A DNA stretch of 64,000 nt from Prunus persica (taxonomy: Eukaryota; Streptophyta; Magnoliopsida; Rosales; Rosaceae), in assembly GCF_000346465.2 (NCBI RefSeq), contig NC_034012.1:7104800-7168799 (forward strand), read 5' to 3'. This document shows positions 1 to 11,892 of this stretch, piece by piece. The position numbers were made by a program, and so were the translations under genes. The notes beneath the pieces are model-generated. The model was not told the origin of the DNA and did no database searches. It worked only from the letters and a program-made list of their open reading frames with translations. Positions within the stretch are counted from its first letter, which is position 1, and each line of letters opens with the position of its first letter.

Positions 1-164
1 AATGTCATTCTCAGTAAAAAGCCGTTCAATCCACAAAGAGTTTTACAAGAATAACCTAACTCTTACATATTGAAGAAATATTTGTTTGAATAAGCTCTCC
101 CTAAGACAACACTCATAAAGGTCCAAAGTTTGAGAGCTAGAACCCAAAAGAAATGCAGATAAAG

Positions 165-430
165 TGTAACGACGCGGTCCTAAATAAATTTTTAATTATT
201 AATTTATACAGATAAAAGACCATTTTGCCCCTATAATATTTTATTAAGTTTAAAGTTGACTTTTTTACCGGGAAATAATTTGGGAATTTTGACTATACCG
301 TTGCGTAGAGCACGGTGAGATGAGTCCGTAGACACGTAGTGAGCTCGAATTGGAGTTCGAACGAAAAAGATACGATCAAAAAACCCTCAGTGGCACAATC
401 GTAATTATTGTAAAAAAGGTTTCATAAAAT

Positions 431-472
<42 letters not shown>

Positions 473-1205
473 GACAGCTCTCGCTCTCTTCGAAACTCTG
501 GCCACCGGCCATGGCAACGGACGGGACAGGTGCCAAAAGGACCGACTCAGCCCCGCCATCAAGACCCGACCCTTCCCCGACATCGGCCGCCACTCCAGAC
601 GTTAGGCTGGTTTCGCTCGAAACTTAGCCGGCTTCAATCTCTCTCCTTCGGCTGCCATTTTTGGTGATCAAGGTATGAAAATTCATCCCTTCTTCATGAT
701 CTAGCTGATGGTTGGGTAGGATTTCGTCAATTTTGAGTCTAGGTAGTTTGATTTTCGAATTGAATTTCGGCCGGTTTCGGGATCGCAATTCCGGCCATTC
801 CAGTCACTTTTTGGGGTAGGCCCAAGAACAAAAGCGACTCCAAATAGGGTATTACACTTAGGATAGGAGTCTTGAGCTGTGATTTTGAGTTTTTCAGGCG
901 AAGCATAATCGCTTTGGGCATCCATGCACTGCCGGCGCGTGGGCACTATAGAAAAAGGGCATCCCGATGTGATCTCCTGGTCTTCACGAGTGCGTAGGTA
1001 CTTTCGAATTCCAATTTGGTTGATGTTTGAACTCGAACGGATTTCACCTATTGTGCATTATTCGGGGTTCAATAGGTTTGAACCGTTGGATAGTCTTGAA
1101 TTTAATATATGTTGATTTAGGCATTCCTAGGATCATGTAGGAATTCACGGATCATGGATTGCGAGTGATCTGATCGTTTGATCGGGACCAAACTTGCAGG
1201 ACATG
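165..1205. repeat. LTR-like repeat, probably Gypsy-derived
   Basis: No gene is visible here. The stretch has the look of a Rosaceae Gypsy LTR: an AT-rich start, a run mentioning gagctcgaattggagttcg around 340-360, a pyrimidine microsatellite, then GC-richer sequence with cactgccggcgcgtgggc near 927-945. I recognise the style from memory of similar repeats. Neither a second LTR nor a target-site duplication was found, so boundaries are rough. Short open frames on both strands in this stretch are not supported as genes. Confidence 0.35.
437..469. repeat. (TC)n microsatellite
   Basis: About 16 uninterrupted TC units. It creates a false arginine/glutamate repeat frame on the minus strand. Confidence 0.95.
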
Positions 1206-1207
1206 TA

Positions 1208-1360
1208 TCTTACATTTTGGTCCCTAAACTAAATTATTCATTCAAATGACCTACCAACTCTTTATTAATCGGCACTTTGGTCATGTCGTTACATTTTATG
1301 TAAAATTTAGTCATGTAAGCAGCACATGCTACATTTGTAGGGGTAAATAAGACTTTTGAC
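1208..1360. mobile_element. Half copy of a Mutator-type MITE
   Basis: Sequence from about 1208 to 1360 matches the left half of the element at 2688-3145 (shared landmarks: ttttggtccctaaactaaat, accaactctttattaatcgg, aataagacttttgac). The terminal inverted repeat and the right half are missing, so this is a truncated relic. Confidence 0.75.
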
Positions 1361-1437
1361 AATTAAAAAATAAATAAAAAAATAATCTTTATTTTTAAAT
1401 TTAATTAAAAACTAAACAATTCAGCATCCCTAATTGG

Positions 1438-1885
1438 AGAAGGAGAAATACTTTGCTGCTGATCGAGAGGGTTATAGGAAAGAAGTGGAAATGTGTTTTT
1501 GTATCCTCAAAGCTTGTTGGGCAATCGTTAAGGGGGCTGCTTGTATGTTTGATGAACAGGTGTTTCAGAGCATTATGATGACGTGCATTCCATAACATGA
1601 TTGTGGAGGATGAGTATGATTATGATGAACTAGAGATGTTATGATTATGATGAACTAGAGATGTTCGAACCCGATCCCATGAACATAGTATTGATAAGAA
1701 TTTATCAATGGCCCGTGGGAGCAAATGGACAACCACTGGAGCACGAATCATTGATTAGGGAGGGTTGTTACAACAACCGTATAATTGACCGTTATACAGA
1801 AATGCAATCTTTTTATGTTCACAAAAGATGTCAAGTTGACTTGATGGAGCACTTATGGACCCTAAGAAACAATCACGGTGAATGA
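1438..1885 (+). pseudogene. PIF/Harbinger transposase fragment (HARBI1/ALP1-like), C-terminus
   Basis: Translation on the plus strand gives the C-terminal part of a Harbinger-type DDE transposase. The segment YRKEVEMCFCILKACWAIVK corresponds to the conserved RKDVERAFGVLQARWAIV-type block, followed by MIVEDEYDYDELEM and a family-typical tail with NNRIIDRYTEMQSFYVHKR. It is broken: an in-frame stop and frame shift lie near 1593, between TCIP and MIVEDE, and a ~25-bp tandem duplication (1617-1664) repeats YDYDELEM. The N-terminal catalytic part is absent. It is the relic of the transposase gene of the element whose other gene lies at 2163-3514 on the opposite strand. It cannot make a transposase. 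Confidence 0.75.
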
Positions 1886-2162
1886 AGTACAGTTGAATGC
1901 TTAGCTTTGAGTTATGCTTTGTTTTGTGTTTTTTTAAATGAATTATGCTTTGTTTAGTTTGTATTTTGTAATGAATTATGTTTTGTTTTGATGTATGCAA
2001 TGTTTTAAATAAATAGCTATATTATTGAATGTTTTCTTTATTCAATAAAAGACAATCAATACAACTAATTAAGAAATAGCAACTCTATCAATACAACCTA
2101 ATGGTTTTCATCATTTAACCAATCTATGTTGCTAGGTCCATCGTCAAGGAAAAACCTTCTTC

Positions 2163-3514
2163 TCATAACATCTCTTCGTTCTTGCTTCCAAAATGACTTT
2201 GTTTTAGGAGACATATGGCTCTATCCGTGGTCATGGTTTCCCGATCTTTCTTGTCTATGTCTTGTTTATGTGCATATTCCCTTTCTCTTGCAAATGCTTC
2301 ATCTTTTGCCTTGTCAGCCTCATCTCTTTTCATGTCTCTCTCAATTCTCAGTGCGCCGTTAATAACAATTCGCTCGAAATTTTTTGCACAATCATTGTTC
2401 AAATCATTTTTCGAAGTGCTCTCTCTCAATCTCTTGGCTTTTGCGCCTTTCTAGGCCTTGACTCCCTTTGGATTGGTGAGTCTTGATTCATTGGGGAGTC
2501 TAATGGGGAATTCGATGCTGGTGAATCCTGGAGCGACATATCATTCAATACAACGGTCGGACCTGTGGAATAATTTTGAATCTCGAACAATTCACAATCT
2601 TCCAACATTGGTGATTGTTTAAAGATTTTTTGCCTTGGCCAATGGCACCGAACCACATTTGTGCTAGAATAATCTATAATAAAATAAAGATAAATTACTC
2701 AAATGGTCCTCAAATTTGTACCCGATTTATATTTTGGTCCATAAACTAAATTATTGGTTCAAATGGTCCACCAACTCTTTATTAATCGGCGCTTTGGTCC
2801 TACCGTTACATTTTTCTATTAAATTTACTCATGTAAGTAGTAGATACTATATTTGTGAAGGGAAATAAGACTTTTGACCTATATATCACCTTTTTATCCA
2901 CATTATATCACCTATGTATCATCACTTTATCACTGCTTTATCACCTATGTGTTACCACTTTATCACCTATTTGGGGACATAGGACGGTTTTACCCTTACA
3001 TTTGACGGCAACATTAACATAATGTAACAGTAGGATCAATGGAGAGATTAATATAGAGTTGATGGACCATTTGAACGAATAATTTAATTGAGGGACCAAA
3101 ATGTAAATCGGGTATAAGTTTGAGGACCATTTGGGTAATTTACCATTAAAAAAAATTGAAAATGCAAGAAAATTTCAAAAAATATGACATTAAATTTAAT
3201 AAAACGGCAATTACAAATTTTTTACCTCATTGCTAAGATTTTCGCTGCTTCGAACGTTGTCCCTTGCTTTTTTCTAACGCATCTCTCAATTTCCCTAATT
3301 GTTTATTCAAAATTTTCCATCTACTGGCCAAGACCATTTCCGTATGAGTCGAACCTAATCTTTCACAAAATTCTCCATGAATTTTTCTCCACATATGAGA
3401 GAACTTCATCTCATTTCCCGTGATCGAAAAATGACCAACTTGGACCCAACACTCACACAACAAAACATCTTCCAAGGTTGTCCATGAGCCTTCGGCTTTG
3501 ATGGAAGAGGCCAT
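2163..3514 (-). pseudogene. Harbinger-associated Myb/NAM-associated protein, broken
   Basis: On the minus strand, 3514-3233 encodes a Myb/trihelix-like N-terminal part (MASSIKAEGSWTTLEDVLLC, then WRKIHGEFCERLG and SRWKILNKQLGKLRDALEK). This is the accessory DNA-binding protein carried by plant PIF/Harbinger elements, often mis-annotated as 'glutathione S-transferase T3-like'. The second part, 2656-2163, is the NAM-associated C-terminal domain with a charged coiled-coil (FERIVINGALRIERDMKRDE and AFAREREYAHKQDIDKKDRE). A stop after KAQKPRD splits this part, and a 458-bp Mutator-type MITE sits between the two halves. The arrangement is convergent with the transposase relic at 1438-1885. It is a dead element, not a host gene. 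Confidence 0.75.
2688..3145. mobile_element. Mutator-type MITE, copy A
   Basis: The ends are inverted copies of each other (taaattactcaaatggtcctcaaa at the left, tttgaggaccatttgggtaattta at the right). The middle carries degenerate repeats of a tatcacctatgt type. It is the same family as the 491-bp element at 40285-40775, in opposite orientation. Flanking bases (ATAAAATAA / TTAAAAAAA) are at best a decayed 9-bp duplication. It interrupts the Harbinger accessory gene. Confidence 0.85.
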
Positions 3515-3709
3515 TTGTACTTTTACACAAATGAAATTTAGTAGTAGAAAATTTGGTGGGAAAGTGAATAGTATTGGTAGGTATTTATAGAAAGAAAAAG
3601 AAAAAAAAAAGAATTTTTAGGTATTTTTTTCGATTTTTTTTGTTGGCAGTGGAAGAATGGGTCGGACACCCCAGGTAGCGCCACATGGCTGCTATCTGTT
3701 GGGGGAAAG

Positions 3710-5704
3710 TGTTAGATATATGCCCTAGAAGCTAATATAAAATGGATAATTCTAAGGAAATAATATATAATAATCAAAGGGGCAAGAACGTTACTTTAGA
3801 TACACAAAGTAACAAGTCCATGGATTAATATATAAAAGTAAAGTGGTATAAAGAAGTTAGATGCACGAGACCTTTTCATACATATAAATATCGTATCCTA
3901 AAATATTCATGGTCATAGGATCACCAATTGAACAATGGTGACCTGCAAATACTGGTACACATTATGTCTGCTCAATTGGGAGGATGACTAGTCTCACTCA
4001 AGTCATTCGTGTAGAGACACTGAGACAGATGTGTAGGTGCTCTATAGAAGATGGAGTCCACTGAACGCGATCAACTCTAGAATTCTTGTATGCAAGTCTT
4101 ACAAGTGTCAAACAAAGAATTCTAAGTTGTGATCATGCAAATTAATCCTTAGACCTGAGATATCACAGTTGTCTTGTGTATATGTTGTTTCTCTTTTAGA
4201 GCACTATATGATCGTATCAAAATGATGTGACATAAAGGTGTTCCTTAGGATTCTCAGTGTGTGTGCAGAGACAGGTGAATGTACAACAAGGAATCTCTTC
4301 TCCTAGTAAGAAAAGAGAATACTATAAATATATGATTTGTGAATCTTTGGCCAAAGTATTGGATGGAAATTGAAACCAGAACGTTTGCAGTTTCATCAAA
4401 TTGAATCATATAATCTAGAAGGGATTTTGACACAAGTTTACCATATCCCAAGAATATGACATACAGTATTGAATTAGAGAAGGATCGAATTACATTGTAA
4501 TCACAAACTGACTATGTTCTCTAAATGAATTCGTTTTAGCTTGGGTAGCCATGATATTCTGCTAGGTGTCATTCATGGCTTGTGGAAGCCTTGTAAGGAC
4601 TAACTATAATTAACCTTCGCCAATAGGGAGAATTGTATGAAGGGATACAATTCGCACTTGATTTAGAGTAATCATTCATACCAACTGCCTCGCTAATTAG
4701 AACCTATAAGATCGCACACCGAAAAGGAATCGATTGGGAAATTATGAAGAGAATGAATGATTTTGTGACTTGGTCAAAGTCAATGTGAAAGTCAAAGGTT
4801 AAAGTCAAATGTCAAAGGTCAAGGGTCAAATGGTTGACTCGACACTTGACATGGTCAACTAAGGATGACTGGAACCAACACTCGTTAGACAAGTGAGTGA
4901 TTGAATTAGTCAAGTCACTAGAGTAATTATATTGGTTAGATTAATTTAATTATTCAATTAAAGTTATGAAACTTTAATTAAAGGTCCCATATGACTTGGA
5001 AATTCAAAAGGGATTTGACCATATGGACTTAGGCATATATGTGACAGAATATAGGATTAATGTGTTGGACCAAGATAGCAAAAGATGACACACAAAGGGG
5101 GTGGGGGGTTGCGGTGGCTACACTAAGGTTTGGGGGCATTTTTGTCACTCTTGTGACATTTTTGATCCTATAAGTGTGTAGCTATGGAATACAATCATCC
5201 TAGGGTTTTCAAGTTGGTGAAATTGAAAAAGAGAAAATATCAAGCTCTCTCTCCCTAGCCCCTTCAATCTATCACATCAAGTGAGGGTACTAGCACCACT
5301 CTTCATTTGTTGTTTACTCATTCTCTCATCCCATTCAATCCTTGGTGAAGAGCTTTGGGGAGGTGCATATCTTTGTACCTATTTGGAGAGCTATAAGGTG
5401 GGGGATCAACATCAAAGGGAGAGCCAACAACAAAGGGACTACTCCCTCTACTTGAATACCATTCTTGGTTTCAAGATTCGCTCCAAGGGTATGAACATCT
5501 TATCTTTCTCTCAAAAAAGATTTAGAGAGTCTTTGGTGCACACTTTCATATACTTAAAAAGATTGGGACCAAATGAGACTAGCATGAATCCCTAGTTTAT
5601 GTAATGCTTCCGCTCTTACTTTGATTTCATAATAGATATGGCTTACTAGGTGATTTATACTCTCAAAATTTGGTTGTAGAGTTTTTAAAAATCTCTACAC
5701 AACA
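3710..5704 (+). mobile_element. Long LTR of an Angela-like Ty1/copia element
   Basis: The stretch begins TGTTAGATATATGCCCTAGAAG, close to the start I recall for Angela/BARE-type copia LTRs (TGTTGG...ATGCCCTAGAGGC), and ends CTACACAACA at 5704. A primer-binding-site-like tggtatc (5730-5736) follows 25 bases later; only its first seven bases fit the initiator-tRNA-Met complement. No gag-pol coding sequence follows and no second LTR is seen, so it is a truncated or coding-less derivative. The open frame at 5281-5595 lies inside the LTR and has no family resemblance. Confidence 0.65.
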
Positions 5705-7915
5705 CCATTTCCATAATATTCCATTCAAGTGGTATCTTTTATGATTGATTCACATGTATGCTTGATATGTCACATCCCGGGATCAATTCCGCCACAGCAC
5801 GATATTGTCAGCTTTGGGCCCCCTTCTCTGCCCTCACAGTTTTGTTTCTGGGAATTCATGAGCAACTTCCCAGTGGGTCACCCATCTTGGGATTGCTCTA
5901 GCTCAAACTCGCTTAACTTCGGAGTTCCTATGACTTCGAAGCCAGTTAGCTCCCAAAAAGCCTCGTGCTAGATGAAGGTGAGCATGTACATATAAGGCAC
6001 ATCACCTTCTCTCCGTTGGTCGATGTGGGATGTTACATGATACTTGGAATTTTGGATGTTACATGAAAGAGATTTTTCAAAATGGACAAAAAAGGGTGGC
6101 GGCATCTTTGGGTTTTTGGTCCTGTGTGTTTTTCATGCTTATCTAATATATATTGTTGTGTTGGTCTTGAAATTCTAAATACAAATATGATTTTTCCAAG
6201 ATTCTAGGATTTTATATGATTTTATAAAAAGGTTTTGAAAGAATAGGAATGTTCTTTATGTTCTTGAGATTTTCATGAAAAGTTCTTGTTGATCCCTAGA
6301 GAATATTGCCTTTTGATATATGGAATTGTATGAGATATGATGATTACATGTTAGTCAAAAACATTTAATGACAAGGGCCATAGGGTTTTACCTTGTGTCT
6401 TCCATTGCCATTTCATCTTTTGAAATTGGCCAATGAGAATAAAGATATTTTATGGGTACAATTTAGAATGTCATGACAAATGGGACCACACACACAAAAC
6501 CTCCCCTCCCCCTTGAAATTTTGGCAGCCACAAAGATGAGACCCATTTTGGGTCTTCATGCAATTACACAAAAATGTTGGGTCCAAATTTAAAATGTAAT
6601 ATTTTCGGTTTTGGCCCATAACTTTTGAAATTGTAATTTTTGCCCTAATACACTAAAAGCAAAACTGTTTTGTCTTTTAGTGAAACATTAAAATTTTATG
6701 TTTGATTTGAATGATCCATTGGAAATAATCCCATAGATTATAAAGTCTCAATTGTTTAATGTATCATATCCTTTATTGTTTAATTTGATTAAATAATTGG
6801 AATAAGGATGATTATGGACTTAAGGCCCCAAAAACCAAATTGAGCTATGTGATTGGCCGTTAATTCATTAGATGAATGAGTTTGATTGAATGGATGGATT
6901 GTAACTAATTTTATTTTTTTGAGGTTGCTAAAATTAGCAATGGGTTTGTAAATTAAATAGAAGCTTGCATGCTTCTCCTACCTCATTCTCTTATGTAATT
7001 TCTATCTCCCTCCAAACACAATTCCCTCAAGGTCCATTTGGCCTTGAGTCTTCTATAGAGATTAGGAAGACGGGAGCCCAAGAAGGAGACAAAGGAGAAA
7101 GAAGATTAGTTAGGGACTTTGAGAATAGCCTTGGGTCCAATGCCCATCAACTATGAATGTTTTAAAGAAGTTAAAACGCGTAATAAAATCAATCACTTGC
7201 CAAAGACCTAGATTCAACATCTTGGCTCGATGTTAAATCAAAAATGAAAAGTCCATAATCATCCATGAGCCTATAGACAATATTTAACCATACTTAAAAA
7301 ATGCAAAAAGTATTTTGTTAATAGTAATACATATTCCCAATTTCAAAATAAAATAGTTTTATGAAATTGATTTGAGTTTTTGAAACTAAATAGTGGGAGT
7401 GTAGCCTAACTATTAATATGTTCAAATGGAGTAATAGTTGTCCTAGGACAATATGTTGTCAAAACGATTAAAGTGTTTAAACAAGATAAAAGATGAGACC
7501 CAAAACTCCCTCAATTGATTGATAACATTAAGTCGATAAACGAAAGGCATTCTTGATGTCCTTTGCGTGGCCTTCCACCATGATGGATTCCAAATGAGCA
7601 TGACACTTGTGAAGGCTTGCCTCAGACATGAGGAAGTTGACAACAACGACGCATATTTAGGAGGGATCCATTTCATTTCATGCATTTGATGTTGCAAAGG
7701 TAGGAACAAGCATAGGCCAACATTCTAATATGATGAGGTTTCAAAGCAAGCTTGGTGGGCTAAGATGTAACTAGTACAATGGGACTTCACGATAACATTC
7801 GGGGGTTCACATTTGCTAGAGGCCGAATGAAATGGGTAATCACATCAAGATGTGAAGAGGCAAGCGCTTGAGTTGGTGGTTATTGTGGTTATTGTTATTG
7901 TTATTGGTATTGTTA
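5705..7915. other. Non-coding internal remains of the LTR element
   Basis: Apart from the Cassandra solo LTR this is AT-rich DNA without a convincing gene. Removing the solo LTR restores continuous sequence across the insertion, so the surroundings were one element before it arrived. A (GTTATT)n-like run lies at 7880-7923. I found no protease, integrase or reverse transcriptase motif here. Confidence 0.4.
5768..6037 (-). mobile_element. Solo LTR of a Cassandra TRIM retrotransposon, with 5S rRNA-like sequence
   Basis: On the minus strand it starts TGTAACATCCCACATC and ends GGGATGTGACA, i.e. TG...CA ends. The middle resembles the 3' half of plant 5S rRNA: AACTCCGAAGTTAAGCG and AAGATGGGTGACCCACTGGG correspond to the 5S internal promoter region. 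Cassandra elements are known for 5S rRNA promoter sequence in their LTRs. Perfect 5-bp target duplications TGATA flank it at 5763-5767 and 6038-6042. No internal domain or second LTR is present, so it is a solo LTR left by recombination. Confidence 0.92.
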
Positions 7916-7923
7916 TTGTTATT
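7880..7923. repeat. (GTTATT)n-like microsatellite
   Basis: Imperfect repeats of gttatt with ggttattg variants. Confidence 0.8.
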
Positions 7924-7927
7924 TCCT

Positions 7928-9018
7928 TGTCACGCTCCGGACCAGGAGGTCGGTAGAAACCTCGTGCTCAGCGCGTGAGAACATAAAAAGTAAAATAAAA
8001 TAAAAAGAAAGCCAAAACATAAAATAAACTTTTCTTATAAAAATAGCTCCAAAATCTTACAACTTTACAATTAATAAATAAAGCTCTATTACTTTCATAT
8101 AATTCAGCCTAAACTGGTTTAGTCATTGTCTTACCTATTAATTTATCTAAAAAATTAAATAGGGTGAGGGATGAGCAACCACTGCTCAGTAGGGACATGA
8201 GACCTAACCACAGTAGATTGATATAACTAAATTAAGAGACATGCAATCACACAGCCAAATATCACATTAATTTATTAATAATAATGCCTGAATGAATGCT
8301 CTTCATCTACTCCCGTTAATTCATATAACTGGACGAGAAGACATGCACGTCCTATACCATGCTTATACCACTTGGTCCCGAATGCCCATTTATATGAACT
8401 AACACTCATTTCAATCATCCCATAATTCTCCTTTTGTTAGTCATCTTGTCTAACTCCCTGTCGCCAGTCCCGAATCACCCAATAAAAACCATGTGCATTG
8501 TGGGATCCCTGAGACCTGGTACCTGCCAAGAGTTAGACTCAACAACACAAAAGATCCTTCCCATTACCCTATTTTTCATACTTTCTTTATTAACCCAACA
8601 ATTCCAGCCATCACCAATAACATATGATCATGTCAATATTAATAAATAATATAATGATAATTAGCAACACTTAAACACCCAATATCAATAATAATCAAAT
8701 AAGAATATCATGCATAATATAGTACCCACAAACTCAATCTCCCACTCTAACAATTCTTCTTCTCTCTAAATTTCTTTCTAATTTCTCATGTTTTGAAACT
8801 ATAAGGTTATGCTCCTATTTATAGTGGTTATAGGGATATGATAAACTTCAATATTAAAAGAATATGAATATCCAAGTTTATCCAAAAGATAACTATCCTA
8901 ACAAGATAAGATCATCCAAGTTTATCCAAAATATAAATATCATTAAAAGATAATATCGTCCAAGTTTATCCAAAAGATAAATATCTTCTTTTATCTGTTT
9001 AAAATACGAGTTTTCACA
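7928..9018. mobile_element. Candidate solo LTR, unclassified
   Basis: The stretch begins TGTCACGCTCCGGACC and ends TTTTCACA, fitting TG...CA termini. Flanking pentamers are TTCCT and TCCCT (one mismatch). It has no coding content. It is typical of a Gypsy or unassigned Rosaceae LTR, but only the termini and a near-match duplication support it, so the call is tentative. Confidence 0.4.
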
Positions 9019-9900
9019 TCCCTTCACTCATATAGCTGCTACCACATCTTAGCTCCTAGAAAAGGCTATTGGGCACCTTAGACGTTGATTTAGGTTGGTG
9101 AGCTCTTGGCTCGACACCCTTGATTGTTGTAGCTATTGCCTACTTGAAGCTTCTTGCTTAGGCTGTCTCCAATGCAAATGGGACTAACTTGAAAATTTTC
9201 ACCTCCAAGAACAACTATTTGCCCACTCAAATTTTAATAGTAAATTTAGGTTTTATCTATAAAAAAAAAAAAAAAAAATTCCACTTTTGGAAAAAGCCAA
9301 AACTTTTTCGAAAAAGACAGAAAAACCTCTCAACTTTCAAACTAAAGACATGCAAATGTAAATGATTCCTTAGGAGATTCAAAAATAAATAAGGACATTT
9401 TTATCCATTTTAGCTCTTTAAAAAATATTTCTCTCTCCTTTAGCCTTTTAAAATGCCCCAATTTTTTTTCGTCGAAGTCATTGAAGGTGCTCTAACTGGT
9501 AGAGCAGAGGATATTAAAATGCAAAGAGTGTGTTGGGTTAAAAAATAAGATTCTTGGGATCAAATAAAATGACCCTTAATTTTGTCTAGACCACATTTTT
9601 TTTCTGATCATATGTATATGCATGCGTGTACTTCCTCTGGTACTTGCTCAGGAAGTGGCTAAACTGCTCCCAAAAAATCGGCTTCTCTCTAATTTATGTT
9701 GTTGTGTTTTGGGTTTAGCTGGACCAGGTTTAGAAAACTTGGATTGGGAGTTTCGAGATGACTTAGAGATTGAGGGGATTAAGAGTCTGAATCATTTTAG
9801 AAATTGGTTGCTTTGATGATTACTTAGAGCATATGATCGAAACCATTGGTTTCTTGCATGATTTTTCCATACCCTTTGTTGGGTGGCTCTTCCACTGTGG
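9019..9900. other. Intergenic, no gene seen
   Basis: AT-rich. A short stretch around 9478-9530 (gtcattgaaggt...aactggtagagcagagg) resembles 14338-14400, just downstream of the intact receptor kinase, and may be the 3' flank of a lost receptor copy. The 64-codon frame at 9622-9816 has no recognisable family. Confidence 0.5.
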
Positions 9901-9902
9901 GC

Positions 9903-10055
9903 TATATGTCAACTTAGCTTGGCGAGGAAATTTTGATGCATGGGTACATTATCCTTTACATTGGTCAACCAGCTGTAGAAGCTTATTGCTGGCGTGCGCT
10001 ATTGGCCAGTGAATATAGCTTGTTCTGGTGTTTATCAGTGGTGATGCATACAGCA
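9903..10055 (+). pseudogene. psaB: Nuclear plastid DNA (NUPT): psaB fragment
   Basis: The reading VNLAWRGNFDAWVHYPLH (about 9909-9962) matches plastid photosystem I P700 apoprotein A2, VAWQGNFESWVQDPLH. The nucleotide run tggtcaaccagctgtagaagc (9962-9982) and gtgaatatagcttgttctggtgttta that follows are psaB sequence further downstream. Several dozen bases between the two parts, encoding the RPIAHAIWDPHF segment, are missing, and the GALGP region is altered. It is a short, decayed insertion of plastid DNA in the nucleus, without function. Identification rests on memory of psaB. Confidence 0.8.
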
Positions 10056-10516
10056 GGAACTGAACTTGCACTACTTAACCCTAAAGTTAACAGTCTTAAT
10101 TTTGAATAAAAATTTTAAAACTTAAAATCAAAGAAAAAACACAAATCTAAAAGCCACCATAACCTAAGTGCCGACGACAGCTATCCACTCCAATTACTCT
10201 TCTTTTTTCTTTCTTGTCTGCCAAAGTTATACAGGAGAGAGAGAAACTTGAACCTAGGACCTGGGAGCACACCAATGGCCTGGGGCAATCTAACAAACAC
10301 CTCATTTGTCCCACTCTAATTACGTTAGTCTAATCGTGGTAATTTTATACTATCTTTTCTTTTAAAGTTTTTTAATTTTATTTTTCTAACATAATTTCAA
10401 ATAAGGAAATGAAGTTGAGTTCAGCTGTGAAAGCTTAAGCACACGACTATATTGAGTAGAAGATACAGATTTGACGTGGTGTATCCATTCTATTCTATAA
10501 TTTCTCATTTGGACAG
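10056..10516. other. Intergenic, no gene seen
   Basis: AT-rich sequence with no frame resembling a known protein and no clear repeat boundary. Confidence 0.5.
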
Positions 10517-11492
10517 GAGAAGACTTTAAAGTCTTTCTACCCCTCAGTTAAAGTTAGTCTTGCATTTATTCATAGATTTGAATGCAAATTTTGAATTTTC
10601 TTGTTGAATTTAATTGATGAAATTGATAGCTAGTCCAAAACTAATGACAGGGTGGACACGGTAACCGATCCTTGTCTGTACTCATAAAAATCTTGACTAA
10701 TTAGTTTTGGTGTACATAAGAGCATTTTCACCTATGGGATTTTATCATGGCAAAAGGTCCCTTGGGTTGAAAAAATCGCTCCACCAATAAATTCCAGTCT
10801 GGGTAGGGGACGTAGGCTCCATCAAGACTGGACAGGCCTGAAGGTAAGACCAACCTGAGTTGGTGCCTGAAGACGCTAACATGAGCGAAGAAATAAATTG
10901 GAAAAATATTGATAAATAAATAAATAAAAATTCTGAAAAATTATCAAAAAATTCAGACTTTTTTGATATAAATACCTGCCAATTTTTTTATTTATTAATC
11001 TCATACATAGAAATAAAATTAATCTCATGTGGATAGAGAATTAGCAATTTGGATGCTCGGCAATGTTCATATTTTGTTTCTAGCTGTCAAAAATTAATGT
11101 ACCCTATCAGAAACTTTACAAAATATATTAGAGTGTTTGAGATTGAGTAAAAGTCTCACACTTAGGTGGGCTGAAATATATTTATTTTTATATAAAGGGT
11201 TGTTCCAACATAGGCCCTTACAACTACTATACCATAAACACATACCCACCTACGTACTTTTAAATTTTTACTTAAAACTCAAATTTAAAATATAGGTTGC
11301 CAAGTAAGATAGATTTGTCCTAGGTTTATTAACTAAATTACAATACATGCCATCTACACCTTCATATTTATTTTCAAGCATGTCATTAACAACCTTAATT
11401 ATAATTATTACTCCCCATTAATAGCATATCAATCACCTCATTTTTTTTGGTTGGCACTCCCTTTAAGCCATCGGTCGTTTTTAATGTAATAT

Positions 11493-11570
11493 AAAAATAT
11501 GTATATATATATATATATAAATATTGGTACATTATTTAACCCCAAAAAAAAAAAAAAAAAAAAAAAAAAG
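11493..11570. repeat. (TA)n microsatellite and poly-A tract
   Basis: An alternating TA run at about 11495-11519 is followed by a ~28-base A run ending near 11569. Confidence 0.9.
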
Positions 11571-11892
11571 AAGCCCAGTTACTTTTGTAATTGACATTTC
11601 TATACATTTTTCATAAATTAAAAATAGGTACATAATGATTTAAAAAAATATAGATATATTATTCATAAAATAAAATATAAGTATTATTTACAATATAAAA
11701 AGGTTTTTTATTTTTTATTTTTATTTTATTTACAGAAAAAAAATACGTTGTATAATTGAAATTTTTGCACATTTTTCATAAATTAAAAATAAGTACATTA
11801 TGTAGAAGAAAAAAATAGGTTCATTATACTAGGTACATTATTAGAGAAAAAAATACGTGCATTATTTAGAGGAAAAAAAGGTTCATGTTTTT

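Noticed and set aside
405..593. Minus-strand frame with RERERERE
   Set aside because: Produced by the (TC)n microsatellite; no family.
5281..5595. 104-codon plus-strand frame with a hydrophobic start
   Set aside because: Lies inside the Angela-like LTR; no resemblance to known secreted proteins.
5800..5960. A genuine 5S rRNA gene
   Set aside because: Only the 3' half of 5S is present, within TG...CA ends and target duplications; it is Cassandra LTR sequence.
9622..9816. 64-codon frame just before the psaB fragment
   Set aside because: Not psaB and no other family; too short to support.
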